From Amoebophrya sp. A120 (lineage: Eukaryota > Sar > Dinophyceae > Syndiniales > Amoebophryaceae): a DNA stretch of 64,000 nt. The stretch lies in the NCBI GenBank assembly GCA_905178155.1, contig CAJINV010000005.1:4873369-4937368 (forward strand), written 5' to 3'. This document shows positions 34,101-46,200 of this stretch, in pieces. Position 1 is the first letter of the stretch; each line of letters begins with the position of its first letter. Below the pieces are notes generated by a model, which was given only the letters and a program-made list of their open reading frames with translations, ran no database searches and had not been told where the DNA came from. The position numbers were made by a program, and so were the translations under genes.

Positions 34101-36615
34101 AAACGTCGCCACCCCAGAGTTGTCATGCAAATGCGCAATGCCAGGCACGTTTGTAATGCGCAGCTCCATGAGAGGCATTTCCAATCGTGTTTTAGAATTT
34201 GTAATGCTGCAAACAGGATGACAAGCTGACTTTCTTACGCAGCTTCCTTTGCTAACCAGCACGACACTGCAGAGGCAAACTTGTCATGCGCAACGCTCAA
34301 AACTTGGACATTTGTCAAGCAGATTTCCCATCTTGAGTATGGGGTGGGAACGTTTTTACATATGATACCCGTCGCGCGTACTGGTCGCGACATGGCCGTA
34401 GCGGGGCTTCGGTTTTTTGTGCTCAAAATACATGTTCGGACCGAGAATTTGTCTTTCTAGATCGAGTTCCCGGAGCAGGTGGTTGTTTTGCTGTGTAGTT
34501 ATTTTACCATTTCGTATTCCGGCAAGCGCAAAACCGGACAGCTTATTTGAGAGCGTGAGAAAGGCGCTGGATGACGTAGATGATGAATCTTGGCTGTTTG
34601 TTCCCCCATCTCCCTGTTTTACTCGAAACCCGCCGAACCTCACTGCGTACGTGCCCACGATGGTTAAAGTGTGGCCGATGTAAGAACTGCTCGGGGCGGC
34701 AGGTGAAGATTTTGTCATGCTACTAACAGCACCAGGCGAATAAACACTGCACGCTACCTGAAATGGTTTCGTGGAGGTGATTTGGCTTTGAATTGAAACC
34801 TCGATGGTGTGATTCCCAACGTTGCTGTGCCGCAAGTCGGTTTGTTCTATTTTCAGAGACAATTTATTGCTTTCGCCGGTTGAAGATGCGCTGCTTGTTG
34901 ATTTTGCTGTGTCACAGGGGTCTATCGGAAGAATCAACAACTCCTGCATGTTCACGCCTTTGATAGTACTTGTGTGATCCGCTATTTCATCTTTTTCCTC
35001 CTCTCCTCCACTATCTGCGTCTGTCTCAGCCGAAAGACGACCCGCAGCGCCACCAATCTGCAGCTCCCCTTCCAGATACCGTGTGCAGGGGGCCAGGGCG
35101 TAGTCGACCTTGCGGTGGGACATCGAAAGGACTTTCAAATCCCGTTTTGGCTCTGTGACGATAAATTTGTTTTTCCCCGTGATCAAGTCGGAGAGCCAGG
35201 AGGTGCTGCTACTGGTAGTACCAGAAGACGTCGTCGACGCCTTTTCTTCGACCGAGTGGTGCTCCTCTGGGTTTTCTTTCACGACAGGGGCCGGGGATTC
35301 TTCGCCCCCTGTACTTGTTCCTGATGTTGGGGGCTGTGCTGCTTCTAGACTTCTTCTCGTTCCACCTTTTCCGAGACGAGAGCCTTCCGTTCCCGCATCG
35401 GCATCGCTTACGGAAGCAGACTTCCCGCCGCTGCTCGTTGCTTCATCGCTTGCGCCACTATTACCCGCTGACGAAGAAGCCGAGTGGGTGATATTTTTTC
35501 CACCTGTGGGAGCAGTGGGCTTTTTCTCTTCGACTTTTTCTACAATCTCCGTGTCGCTCAGAGTCGCTGTTAACTTCTCCAAATCGATCGTGTGAATTTG
35601 TTTTGCTGCCGCGGCCGTCAGCACCTTGCGACTGATGACGACGCGGAAGAGATTTTGAGGTTATGAAATCGAAAAGAGAACGGCCTGACATAAACCAAGA
35701 AGCGAGTTTAAATGCTTTGAATCTGTAGTTCTGGCATGGTGTACAAGAAAGTCTGCATCCGACTTTTACCGTGTTCAGTCCATCACAATACACACCTTTA
35801 CCCACATGCTACACTACGTAAATTCCCATCACAAACCCGGCAAGTTGTTTTCCTTCTTTTCATACACTCTCTGCTGAACTGGCGTCTGCGCGTGAATCCC
35901 GCAACAGTTGCGAGTCTAGATTCTTGCGTGAATACTCCAAAAGCTCATGATTTGCCGTAGATGAACTGCTGCTTTCATCTTCCTGTGCTAGCGCTCTGGA
36001 ATGCCCCGTTGATGAGGACGCTGTTCCGCTCGAAGTATCTGATCGCGCACCATGATCCGCCCTGTTACCTGCGTCCTGTACAGCAGGAGCTGCCCCGTGC
36101 GAACTTCCCCCTTGTTCCTGCGCATCGTTTGCACTTCTTTGTGACGAGCTGCTCCTACTTCTTGCCCCCGTCGACGAGGACAACAGTTTCGCCGTGACGG
36201 CGCGGGTTCTAGTCCCGTCTGCAAAACCCTCCTGCTCGTCATCACTGCTTGTAGTTTCTACCGCGATTCCAAGAAAATCCGCAATGCCCTTCTCCACGAT
36301 TTTCCCCGTTGCGTTGCCCTCGATCAGCACCTGCAACGAAATTTTTTCCACGTACCGGCAGCTGACTGTGATGTTCACTGCTTGTAAGCCGCGTAGCTCC
36401 GTGTCAAAATCCACCGCTTGTTCAAATTCCAACTTTTTCCCGGCTTGCGAGTAGAGGGTGACGTCTAGCTGGTCGATTTTTGATGTCGGAGAGGGTGAAG
36501 ATACGGCTGCAGTGCCGGTCGTAACGAACAAACTCGCCGCAGCTGCGAAGACCAAGATCCGCAATAGGAATGGTGCAACACGAGGGGGGAAAAACTTCTT
36601 CTTTCCCATCGTCAT
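28104..36615 (-). CDS. Secreted/membrane Kelch and GCC2/GCC3 repeat protein
   Basis: About 2,200 residues in nine exons: 36615-35866, 35624-34368, 34088-33853, 33702-31367, 31114-31077, 30815-30396, 30136-29331, 29077 to about 28365, and a last exon ending near 28104 (join unresolved). The ATG at 36615 opens a signal peptide (PFLLRILVFAAAASLFV). A Ser/Thr-rich ectodomain follows, then Kelch-type repeats (KPKPRYGHVATS with FFIFGGRDGSNRLLQDVW; NWVLFGGQ with NDLWQLDL; LLLFGGVNDRSEVLGDVW). Next is an acidic linker and an ephrin-receptor-like Cys block (CAPCPPGS, CEPCPAGFYQP, CLPCSDNTYS, CLSC). After it come hydrophobic helices (TTTLIITTCLLLIHV, GGIIFLMYAIVAICVMFF), a Cys-rich loop (CVVKYKCGKC) and further helices (VFDVLGLLLGFLSGMSLI, ILYYLAMIFCFCLG). 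Kelch propellers bind proteins or glycans, so a surface receptor or adhesin is a reasonable inference. Seven introners split it. Confidence 0.75.
29078..29330 (-). mobile_element. Introner, family A
   Basis: Flanked by CCGTG / CCGTG. Join IALVPTDYRDLIQN. Confidence 0.9.
30137..30395 (-). mobile_element. Introner, family A
   Basis: Flanked by GTGGT / GTGGT. Join AEVEPHTCDDSIQL, just before the Cys-rich loop. Confidence 0.9.
30816..31076 (-). mobile_element. Introner, family A
   Basis: Flanked by CCACG / CCACG. With the element at 31115 it leaves a 38-bp microexon. Confidence 0.88.
31115..31366 (-). mobile_element. Introner, family A
   Basis: Flanked by CGGCT / CGGCT. Interior close to the 61767 copy. 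Join REKNEPHNDTILKQ. Confidence 0.9.
33703..33852 (-). mobile_element. Introner, family B
   Basis: Flanked by CGCA / CGCA. It sits between Kelch repeats; join HFVTGAMFNTDLG. Confidence 0.87.
34089..34367 (-). mobile_element. Introner, family C (second subfamily)
   Basis: Flanked by CCCGC / CCCGT. It interrupts a Kelch repeat (STRDGYFFIFGGRD). Forward orientation equals that of the 47664 copy in a plus-strand gene, so the two are opposite relative to transcription. Confidence 0.88.
35625..35865 (-). other. Probable GT-AG intron
   Basis: Donor gtatga after AGAGT and acceptor cgcaag; the join SSAESVLTAAAAK keeps frame. No terminal inverted repeat. An acceptor a few bases upstream (catcag) is possible but breaks frame. 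Confidence 0.55.
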
Positions 36616-36696
36616 TGTCCACAGCGGTGCGGGAAGTTGCTTTTCTGAAAGGCGATTGTTACGTCGGAAGGTTTCCAAAATTTTTACCTCCGGTCG

Positions 36697-37637
36697 CTAC
36701 TGCAACTTGTGCTTTACCTCTTTCATGCGAACCAGGTTACCGGGCTGCAGCCACGGGTACTTCTCCACGTCGGTTTTGGCGTGCCTCTTCTCTCCGCTCT
36801 GCCGCGCCTTCCGATTCTTCATGAACTTTTGCTGTTTCAAGTTTGCGAGAAGTGTTATAAAGAGTGAATAAATAATCTCCACCAGACAGAAATGATCTTG
36901 TTTCACTGGACCAATTACCCAGGGAAATTGAATTTTCCACCTGAAAGGAAAGCCGGTCGTGAAGACGTCTCCCTCAACTATCAGAGCATGCATGTTTTTT
37001 AATAATTTACCGCCACGCGGCGAAAGCGAAAGTCAAGGCACACTGTTCTTCTGGGGAAGATTTTCTTCTAGATAATCTTCAGTGCGTTCTTTGCCGAAGT
37101 GCCGAAAAAGCGCGGAGCAAATAGCGTCGGAGTTGTGGGCCTGCCCGCTGCTGCCTCTGCAAGTCGTCCGCTCGGCAGGGCCGTAACTGTGTGCGTGTAA
37201 CAGCCGGTCGTAAAAAGGAAAACGGGGCCGAGTGAAGAAGAGCACCCGGCGGTTTTCAAATGCCGAACCGCTTGCGACCCGAGTTGTCCTGCCACTAAGC
37301 CGCGCGGAAACGCAAGGCGTTCGGTGGCGAGATGGGAACTTCTTCCGAGCGGGGCTCTTTGCGCTCGTGGACAAGTGCGGGAGAAAAAAACGCTCGCCGG
37401 GCCGATCGGTGTTCGTCGCAGGGAGAAAAAAAAATCTTGCCGCGCCAGGGATGACATGTCTGTTTCTCTCAAGATCGAAGGGAGAACGGATAAATAGATT
37501 GTTACATTCTCGCTCCACACGCAGCCGGTAAGGTTTTTAAACGCGCGGGGTTGAAAATAGCCCGTAGGCATCGACGTCGCGGGGCACCGGTGACCTACAT
37601 GCATCTTCTCTCGGTAGAAAAAGCAAAGGTCCGGCAT
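36697..37637 (-). CDS. Uncertain small gene, possibly mitochondrial-targeted
   Basis: Two open stretches, 37637-37033 and 36993-36697, could be exons of one gene. The upstream one has overlapping open frames, so the true one is unclear: one reads MSSLARQDFFFSLRRTPIG, basic and Ser-rich like a transit peptide; another ends FRHFGKERTEDYLEENLP. The downstream stretch ends with a convincing basic tail, KTDVEKYPWLQPGNLVRMKE and KHKLQ. A GT-AG intron (gtaattgg to gaaacag) may lie at about 36825-36935. I do not recognise a family; a small organellar protein is a guess. Confidence 0.35.
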
Positions 37638-37796
37638 CTCCGACGCGCATGCCTCCTCTCTTGGTGGTTAGTGATGTCTACTCTCTAATACCCCGCAGCA
37701 GGATCTGCGTCACTCGGTGAGTGCGCGACGTAGACAGCCCACCCTGTATGCACGGAACGTTATTCGGGCCCCGATAGACCTAATCGCGGCGCCGCG

Positions 37797-37829
37797 CGTG
37801 CGGGCGCGTTTTTTATGAGCGCCCGCACG
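37797..37829. repeat. Perfect 11-bp hairpin
   Basis: Arms cgtgcgggcgc and gcgcccgcacg separated by 11 bases that include a T6 run. It lies at the left edge of the second G+C-rich block. Confidence 0.8.
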
Positions 37830-39532
37830 GGCCCTGCGTTCAACGCGACGGCCCGAGGCCGAGACCGGGACGCCGTGCACACTTGGCCCGGTGCGCGCAG
37901 AAGTGCATCCGAAGGCGGGACGAACCGCGCGGACCCCTTGAAGAATGACAAATGCAAAACCGCGGACCGGATCGGGTGCGGGCGCAAGAAAAGTTCGAGA
38001 ACGCGAGTGCCGCGGCCATTAAAAAGCCAAAAGAGCCAGGCGGGCTGCCGCCCGGAGATTAACCGCCAAAGGATGGGACTCATGCGCGCCAATGTCCATC
38101 AGGCTCTGCACATCGGGGCAAGCGAAGCGCAATGGCGCCCGGCGCGCGCCTGTGGAGGCGCATTTCCGAATGGCGCAAAGAGCGCGCTCATGCCTGAGGG
38201 CCCGAAACGGCGGCAGGGGCGGGGGAAGGGGGGGAACGGAATCGGGGAAGGGGTGCGAAGTGGCGCCATTTTCGAAGGGGTTGCGGAATCTGACCATCTG
38301 GGCCTTCCTATGCGTTTTCGGATTTTTCGAAAATGATTAGGATCCCAGTGCGGGGGATTTCATCTGCCATACTTAATGGATAGGGGTCGGAGGCCCATAG
38401 GTAAGGCGACCAGACCCATAGGAGGTCACTTGAAAGCACAGACCTGACTTAGAGGATTTTTAGTGAATTTTTTGAAATTTACAATATGGAGTAGCAACTG
38501 CAAAAGTGGACGCAATCCAAGTAAGCATATGCCAACAATCCGCAAAATACTATTTACAGAGTCCATCGCTGGTAGTCCATAGCTCAAATATGGCCACGCT
38601 CCGATGCGATGACTTTTTTTGATTTTTTTCAGATTTTTTAAGATGGGAGTAAATGCCTTAGAGTACAGAGCCACGAGATTTCTTTGCATATTATAAGCAT
38701 AGCAGGGCACTCTTGGAGCATTTTTCCACGCTTTGCGCTTATATTTTTCACGAAAAGCACCACAGTCACAATTTTTGCAATTTTTTCATATTTTATAAAA
38801 TGCAAGGAATGTGGATACTTTATCAACAGAATTGGCAATGTACTAAGAAAATCCAAAAAATATAGACTAGACGCCTCCTAGGTGTCACATTTGGAGGCTT
38901 AGTCCGCAGAGTTGTGATTTTTGAATTTTTTTGAAAATTTTTGACAAGTTCAAAACACAGCCAATACTCACTAAATTTGGCCAGATTCTGAATGTAACCG
39001 AAGCGAAATTATAGGAATGTGCTTGGTCCCTTTAGAAAATGCTTTTTGTACTCATTTTCTCAGAGGGCTGCCAATGTTCTCAATTTTTTGCATTTTTAAA
39101 AATTTCGGAAATTTTTTAGAAAGTGTCTGACCTGCAGGTATTTCACTAGTGAAAACCGCGCAAAAGTGAAATAACAAGCATCACATGTATTCAGTGTCTT
39201 CCTTTTTGGCGTTCTTGCGGTTTTTGCCAGAGTGCAGCATTTTTGAAATTTTTGGATTTTTTTAAAAAATTCACAAAAACCGCAACAATGCACTTAGTCC
39301 GTCGACGGTGATGGAAAGAGGGTGAATAACTATGTGAGAAACGTCAGGCATTCTGTATTTCTGTCCAGCCGTACAGGCTTAACACCCAACATGTCGGAAA
39401 TGGCCACGTGTCCACTTATGGACTTTTTTCAAAGGCTATTAGGAATGCCTCTCAGCATCGGATCAAGTGTAGACAAGGAAGAAAGGCTGCAGCCCCACAG
39501 GCAACGCGCTCCAGGCCTGTGCTTAGTACCGC

Positions 39533-39533
<1 letters not shown>

Positions 39534-39572
<39 letters not shown>
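39534..39572. repeat. Poly-C run of 39
   Basis: An uninterrupted cytosine homopolymer (G39 on the minus strand), followed by tcccaagccg. Such a run can form G-quadruplex or i-motif structure, and its length in an assembly is unreliable. Confidence 0.9.
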
Positions 39573-39575
<3 letters not shown>

Positions 39576-39659
39576 CAAGCCGGGCCCCTCCCGCCGGGTG
39601 CGGGCGCCCGCTTCCTGAAGCCCCGTTTCCTGAAGCCCCGCCCGATTCTAGGAGTTTAG

Positions 39660-39720
39660 TGCGATCGCAATGCCGCCCGGTGCGATCGCAATGCCGCCCG
39701 GTGCGATCCCAATGCCGCCC
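39660..39720. repeat. 21-bp tandem repeat, three copies
   Basis: Unit tgcgatcgcaatgccgcccg plus g, at 39660, 39681 and 39702 (the last with one change and truncated). Each intact unit has the palindrome gcgatcgc. A smaller tandem (ttcctgaagccccg twice) lies just before, near 39612-39640. Confidence 0.88.
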
Positions 39721-40274
39721 GCCTAGGCGGCTGCGTTACGCCCCGGCGTCGGAAACGAAACGTAAGAAGCCGCATGCGCGGGCGCGCCGATCCTACGACG
39801 CTCCCATGCAGCAGGCCTTCGGGGTTCCGCGGCCTTTTTTTCATATGTAGTGACACTTTTCTTACTTGCCCCCTGTGCATCATGCGAGAAGGCTTTCAGC
39901 GTGCGTGCGGATGGGGCTTGCCACTGTCTAAATTTCACTTCGAGTGCTGGTCAGCGAAGATGAAAACTTGAGCAGGAAAAGGGTGAGGGACGACGAGCGA
40001 AAGGTTGAGTGGACTCTGTTTTCCACCGCGCGTCCGGCTTTTCGAGCGAGTGTGTACGGAATCACCAAGCGCAGCAGCTCCCGAGCGATCGCAGCTGTGA
40101 TAAGTACAAGTACTGCCGGGGCCAGGGCCCCCCGCGGGTTTTCTATCTCCTCTCTCCTGCCCTCGTACGGGGGGGTAAGTAAGTAGCAGCTACGGCAGGA
40201 CGCAGATTTATTTGCGGGCGGAGTCGCGGGGGTTCTTTCAAATTTCGTTGAACCATTCGCGTGTGGGAAAAAAA

Positions 40275-43200
40275 ATGGACTTTGACCAGTTTGACACGGA
40301 AGAGCTGGACCAGCTCGACATCAACGCGCTGCGGGAGGGCATCCTTCAGCTGATCGGCGACCGGCACAAAAAGCGGGAGGCGCATATCAAATGCAAAAGT
40401 GTCTGGGTCTGGAAGAGTACAACTTGGCATGCTAAATCTGAACCATACAAAAATCTGTGTTGCATGATTACCAATTATAAAGCTGTTCACTTTTGAGAAG
40501 GCAGTGAGGTAGTTTCTCATGCGGAAAAGGCATGGTGAAGATCTTGCAGAATCTGTGCTGCTAGGGCATGCATCACAGACCTCACGCGTCATGCGAAACG
40601 TGCATGACTAACGTTGCACTTTTCCAGACCCCGACACTTTTACACTTGATAGCGCAGGAGCGGATACAGGAGAAGATCCGGGCCCTGAACAGCGAGCTCG
40701 CTATGAGAGTGCACAACTCCCCCTCCCCCTCATTTGTATAGCATGAACGGCAATAGAAGCGTCAGCAAGGCTGCCGGTTTTGCATGGCAAATTTGCACAG
40801 GAGAGCAGTACTATTTGTGCTGCCGGAATCTGTCATGCAAACAGTGCCACAAGGCAGCGCCTGAGTTTGGAGTTTTGCATGACAAATGAGGGGGAGGGGG
40901 GGTTGTGCATTGTCATACCTGCGGCCAGGCAGGTAGAAGGCGATGAACTCGCGGAGGAGTTGGAGGATGTGCGGGCCTATCAAATGCAAAAATGTCTGGG
41001 TCTGGAAGAGCCAAACTTGTGATGCTGCATTTGGATGCTAAAAAAATCTGTATTGCATGAGCAGCAAGAGGAGTCAAATTTGGCTACGCGGAGAGGGCAT
41101 TGGTCATGCAGGATCCGCATCGATAGGCGCTCAAAAAATCTGTGATGCTATGGCATACATCACAGACATCATGGATCATGGAAAATGTGCATGACAAACT
41201 TCTCCTCTTCCAGACGCAGACATTTTTACATTTGATAGGGCCGAGAACACGAGGAAACTCAAGTCCATCAACATCAACACGGACTCGGGTGTATGATCCT
41301 GTGCAAAAGTTGTACCCTCGTTGTTGAAAACCATACGAATTGCAGTCTTGCATGACAGATCTGCTTTGCTTGCCTCAAGCAGCATGACAAATCAGTTTTG
41401 GAAGATCAAAACTTGTTGTCCCCGTTGCGCAGGCGTGGTGCTTTTGCAATGCATACCGTTCGGGAGACATCATGGCCATGGACTTTGACCAGCTGGAGGA
41501 GATTCGTCAGATCTTGTTCGGCGAATTGCAAAAGCTCGCGGGGTCGAAATTTGATCCGAGTGAGGACATCACGAAAATCGAACCAGATGAAACCGAGCTC
41601 ATGGTGGAAAAGGACGATCCGTCCAAGGAGCAGTCCATAGTCGACACAGTGCTGGTCCTGTTCCACCCAACAGAAGATCCCGAGGGACAGGTATTCACGC
41701 AAACCTACCGAACTACCGAGTCGACCACGGTGAAGCAACTTTTGCGCGACGCCTGCAAATACTGGGCCGTCAGCACGGAGGAGTTTGTTCTGAAGACCGT
41801 CGGCTACAACGCCAAAGTGCAGGGGTCGATGCAGGTGACGCAGGTTTTCCGACCGGGGGAGCTTAGCCAGCTGGTGCTGATGAAGAAGAACCCGAAGAAC
41901 GTCTTCGTTTCCGAAGCGGAAAAGCGGGCGTGCTTACCGAAGAAGGGGCGCGGCGCTGCGGGCGCTGCCGGGGCGGTGGAGAAGAAAGACAAGGACGAGG
42001 ACGACGCCCCTGTGTACAAGAAAGAAAAGCCGTTTTTGGAGCAGCTGAACCAGATATGAGAGTGCACAACTCCCCCTCCCCCTCATTTGTCATGCAAAAT
42101 ACCGAATGCACTCTGTGCCCTTTTGGATTGTTAGCATGACAGATTCTGGCAGCCAAAAGACCACTACAATCCTGTGAAAATTTGTCATGCAAAAGCTGTT
42201 CATGCAATGCAAATGAGGGGGAGGGGAGGGCTGTGCACTCTCATACCAGTTTCCAGGGTTGCGGGAAACCTTACTGCAGAAAGACTTGTCGGTCTACCAC
42301 GAACCCGAGAAGTGCCGGGACTGCTTCGGGTTTTTCCTCCTAGTGCTCTTTTCGTTTTTACTGATCTACCTCGGCTACGCATTGCAAATATGTCTGGGTC
42401 TGGAGGGTTGGAACTTGTAATGCTAAATCTGAATCATGCAAAAAATTTGTGTTGCGTGATTTCCAACAGCCGCCTCTTTTTACCAAGTTGAGAGGGAATT
42501 TCTCATGCAGGATAGGCATGATAGAGATCTCACAGAATTTGTCATGCTAGGCACTGCATTTCGGACCTCATGGGTTATAGAAAACCTGCATGACAAATCT
42601 GGCATCCTTCCAGACCCGAATATGTTTGCATTTGATATCGACCGGGATTTCCAGAAGGAATTTTTCCTCGCGGAGGACGTGCGCGCTATTTTGGTCGACA
42701 AGTTGCAGCTCTTATCCTGTGTAAAAACGTACCCACCCCAGAGTTGTCATGCAAATCTGCATGCTCAAAATGTTTGCCATGCGGAGCCCCATGCGAAGCA
42801 TTTTCTGGTCGTGTTTTGGAATTTGCAATGCGCCAATGAGCATGATATACTAGCTCTGTGATGCTGCTGAAACAGCACTACACTGCAACTCCAAATTTGT
42901 CATGCAAAACAGCCAAAACTCGTGGATTTGTCTAGCCGATTCCCCATCTTGACTATGGGGTGGGGACGTTTCTACATAGGATAACTCTACCGCATCGCCA
43001 CCAGCGACGACTACTTCAGCTATCTGAGAAGCCTCGAGCTCGAGTTATGCACTGCAACAGTGTCGTACTCGTACTAAAACTAATTGCGGCTATGCATGAC
43101 AAGTCTTCTTCTTAAGGTAAAAGAGCAAGACAAGTTCCATTTGTCATGCCGAGCAAATTTGTAATTGCAATAGCTACAAGTGCGATACTGTTGCAATGCA

Positions 43201-46200
43201 TAGGAACTCACCAACAACGACTTGTTCAACCACTTCTCCGTGCCCGTCGGCTATCTGCGCTTACGCCAGCATATGCGAGAGAAAAAAGCAGGTAAGACAT
43301 ATTTGCAATGCAAAAATACCTACGCAAAAAAAATCTGTATTGCATATCCTGAACAGCATACTATGGGGCCGCCCATGACAGATTTTTCTGTGTATTTATT
43401 TTTGCATTACTACCTTCTTTTTTCTGTGTGATACAGCAGCGCGTCCTGGACGCGATCCGCGGCGGGGAACTACTCGACGACGCAGCCGAGGTGTGTGTGT
43501 TAAAACGGGGCCGAATAGCAAGGCAGGGGGTCTGTCCCGCACGGTACGTGAACGAGGACAGCGCGGACAAGGGGAACATATGCATTGCAAATATGTTGTC
43601 TGGGTCTGGAAGCAGGATCCAAACTTGCCATGCTAAATCCGAATCGGACAAAAAACTGTGTTGCATGATCCGCAGAAGTTACAGACATCTTGCCACAGAG
43701 AAGGCAAACTTCTCATGCGGAACAAGCATTAAGAATAAGTTCAAGAAGCTCTGGTAAAATTTGTGATGCTTCTGGGTGCATTCCAGACCATCTTTGTGGT
43801 CCACGAGATGCATGACAAACGTTGCTCTCTTTCAGGAGACCCAGACGTAGTTGCACTGGATAAAACACGATTACCAACGAGTGGATTGCGTACGCGAACT
43901 TTGACAACGGGGTTACCGGGGTATGCATTGCAAATATGTCTGGGTCTGGAAGAATGCAATTTTGTCATGCTTGTCTCACACTACAGTTGCATCTGTAATG
44001 CATCAGCAGGAAAAAGACCACTTGCCTGTCATGCAGGAGTGCAGTTTGCCATGCGGAAAGCGAAACACAAAGGAGCCCAGAAACTTGTCATGCTTGGCTG
44101 CGTATTGCAGTGCGCCCATCATTCACAGATTTGCATCACAAATCTCCAGACCCAGACATGTTGGCAGTTGATACGGGGTCACCAATTACAACACCAGTCT
44201 GCTTCTGACAAGCAAAGCGGGCAACGAGTCGCTGATCACCACAGCGGATTACAACCGGTTTTTACAGTCGGAACCGGCATATGCATCGCAAATCTGTCTG
44301 GGTCTGGAAAGGTTGAGCCTGTATTGCGTGTCCAGGATTCCAGAAAATTCTGTATTGCATGAAAGCAACAGACGCACCACGATTTCCTCATGAAGAAGCA
44401 GAGTTTGTAATGCGCGCTCAGCATGAAAAAGCGATTAAAAAATTTGTCATGCTACAGTGCACTGAAAGGCGCACTCGCTCACGACCATTCAGCATTACAG
44501 GTTTCCAGACCCAGACATATTTGCATTCCATACCGCAGAGTACTTCCGCGACCTACTGTACCACGGGCATGCGGATTATCAACTGCAAATATCCACCCTG
44601 GATGTCCGGAAGAATCCAACTTGTGATGCTGTCTTTGGATTCCAAAAAAAGTCTGTGTTGCAACATGACCAGCAAGAGGAGTCCAGCTTGTGCTACGTGG
44701 CGAGGGCATTTCTCATGCGGAAGAGGCATCAACAAGGAAAAGGATTCTAAAAATCGGTGATGCTAGGGCATACATCACAGACAAGCATGGGTCATGTAGA
44801 ATATGCATGAGAAACCTGGCAATCTTCCAGATCCAGACATATTTGCATTCCATACGGATTCCTTATCGACAACGAGTGCGAATACACACACCCTCGCCCT
44901 CCAGCAGTCGACGTCAGTGGTGGAAAATCTTCTGAACCTCAATCCGACTTTGAAAGCGCAGTGGGAACTCCGGGGGCGGAGAAGAAGGACGCAGACAACA
45001 GGAACTACAAGCGAGTACATCTACGTCGACCCGCCCTGGCTTTCCATGTTCCTCACGGGAGGTGCATCACCGACAGGGAGCTTGCCCACTACGACTTCCT
45101 TATCGAAAAGAAAAGAAGACCCCTTCACCTTTGTCTCCGCGGAGCAGGCCGTCGCGTCCTCTGCTGATGTAGATTACGAAGCGACCGACGGGCTCGTGCA
45201 ATCCTCATACGACGCATCGGGGTACCGAATCGACTGGCACATGGATTTCCTCCACGAAACCATGCGGTACGACTTGACAGACCTGCAGCGGGTGCAGTGG
45301 ATCGATACGTTTACGCGGTTATGAATTGCAAAAGTAAATCGCACTCGTACTAATTCTTGCAGATTTGCATCACAAATCCTCGCCTTCCTAATGTAAAACG
45401 GCATCACAAACTCCATCTGTCATGCTCAGGTGATGCAATTTCTGCTAGAAATGCGATATTTTTGCAATGCATAGCAGTTCTTGACCGTGAATTTCGTTTT
45501 GTACAACCCGTCGGACGATTATTTTATCAATGTCCAACTGAAAACAGAATTCCCCGCTACCAGCTCGGCAATAAACTCCGAATCCATCACGCCGATGCGA
45601 CCCAACGTGATGGAGACGGAGGATGAATTGGGAACGATGTGGCCGCTGGAACTGACCAGACTGCTCGTGACCATTCTCTTCGTGTACCCTGATGAAAAAA
45701 AAAAACCACCCCATAGTCAAGATGGGTATCTCGCAACACAAATCGAGAAGTCTTGGGAGTCAAGCATGACAAGTTCCTCTCTGTCGTGTAGTGCAATTTA
45801 GCAAGTACAGCCGCAACACAAATCCATCTAGTCATCCTGTTTACAGCATTACAAAGTCCAAAACACGATGGGAAATGCCTCTCTAGGGGATGCGCATTAC
45901 AAATCTTTCTGTAACTGCAAATCTGCATGACAAGTATGGGGTGCGGACGTTTTCACTCAGCATATCGTGGGCTGCTACATCATTCCCAAGCACATCGGGA
46001 TTTTCTGGGCCCCCCCGGCCAACCGCGCAGTCGTGTGGGCGATCAAGGGCCCGGAGCTGAAGCTGCAACACAAGTATCAAATGCAAATATGTCTGGGTCT
46101 GGAAGAGTGCAAACTTCTCATGCATATTTTCCATGCCCCATGAGGTTTGGAATGCAGGCCCTAGCGTGACAGGTTCTGCGACGTCCCTATCATGCCTATC

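Larger units (their letters stand above)
37638..40274. other. Strand-switch region, no supported gene
   Basis: This is where gene direction flips from minus to plus. It contains, in order, a G+C-rich block with a perfect hairpin (37.74-38.33 kb), an A/T-rich block full of tttttgaaattttt-like strings (38.4-39.3 kb), a poly-C run, a 21-bp tandem repeat and the presumed promoter of the polycystin-like gene. No introner is seen. Confidence 0.6.

Noticed and set aside
37797-37829. Hairpin followed by T-run as a bacterial rho-independent terminator
   Set aside because: The T-run is in the loop, not after the stem, and the context is eukaryotic.
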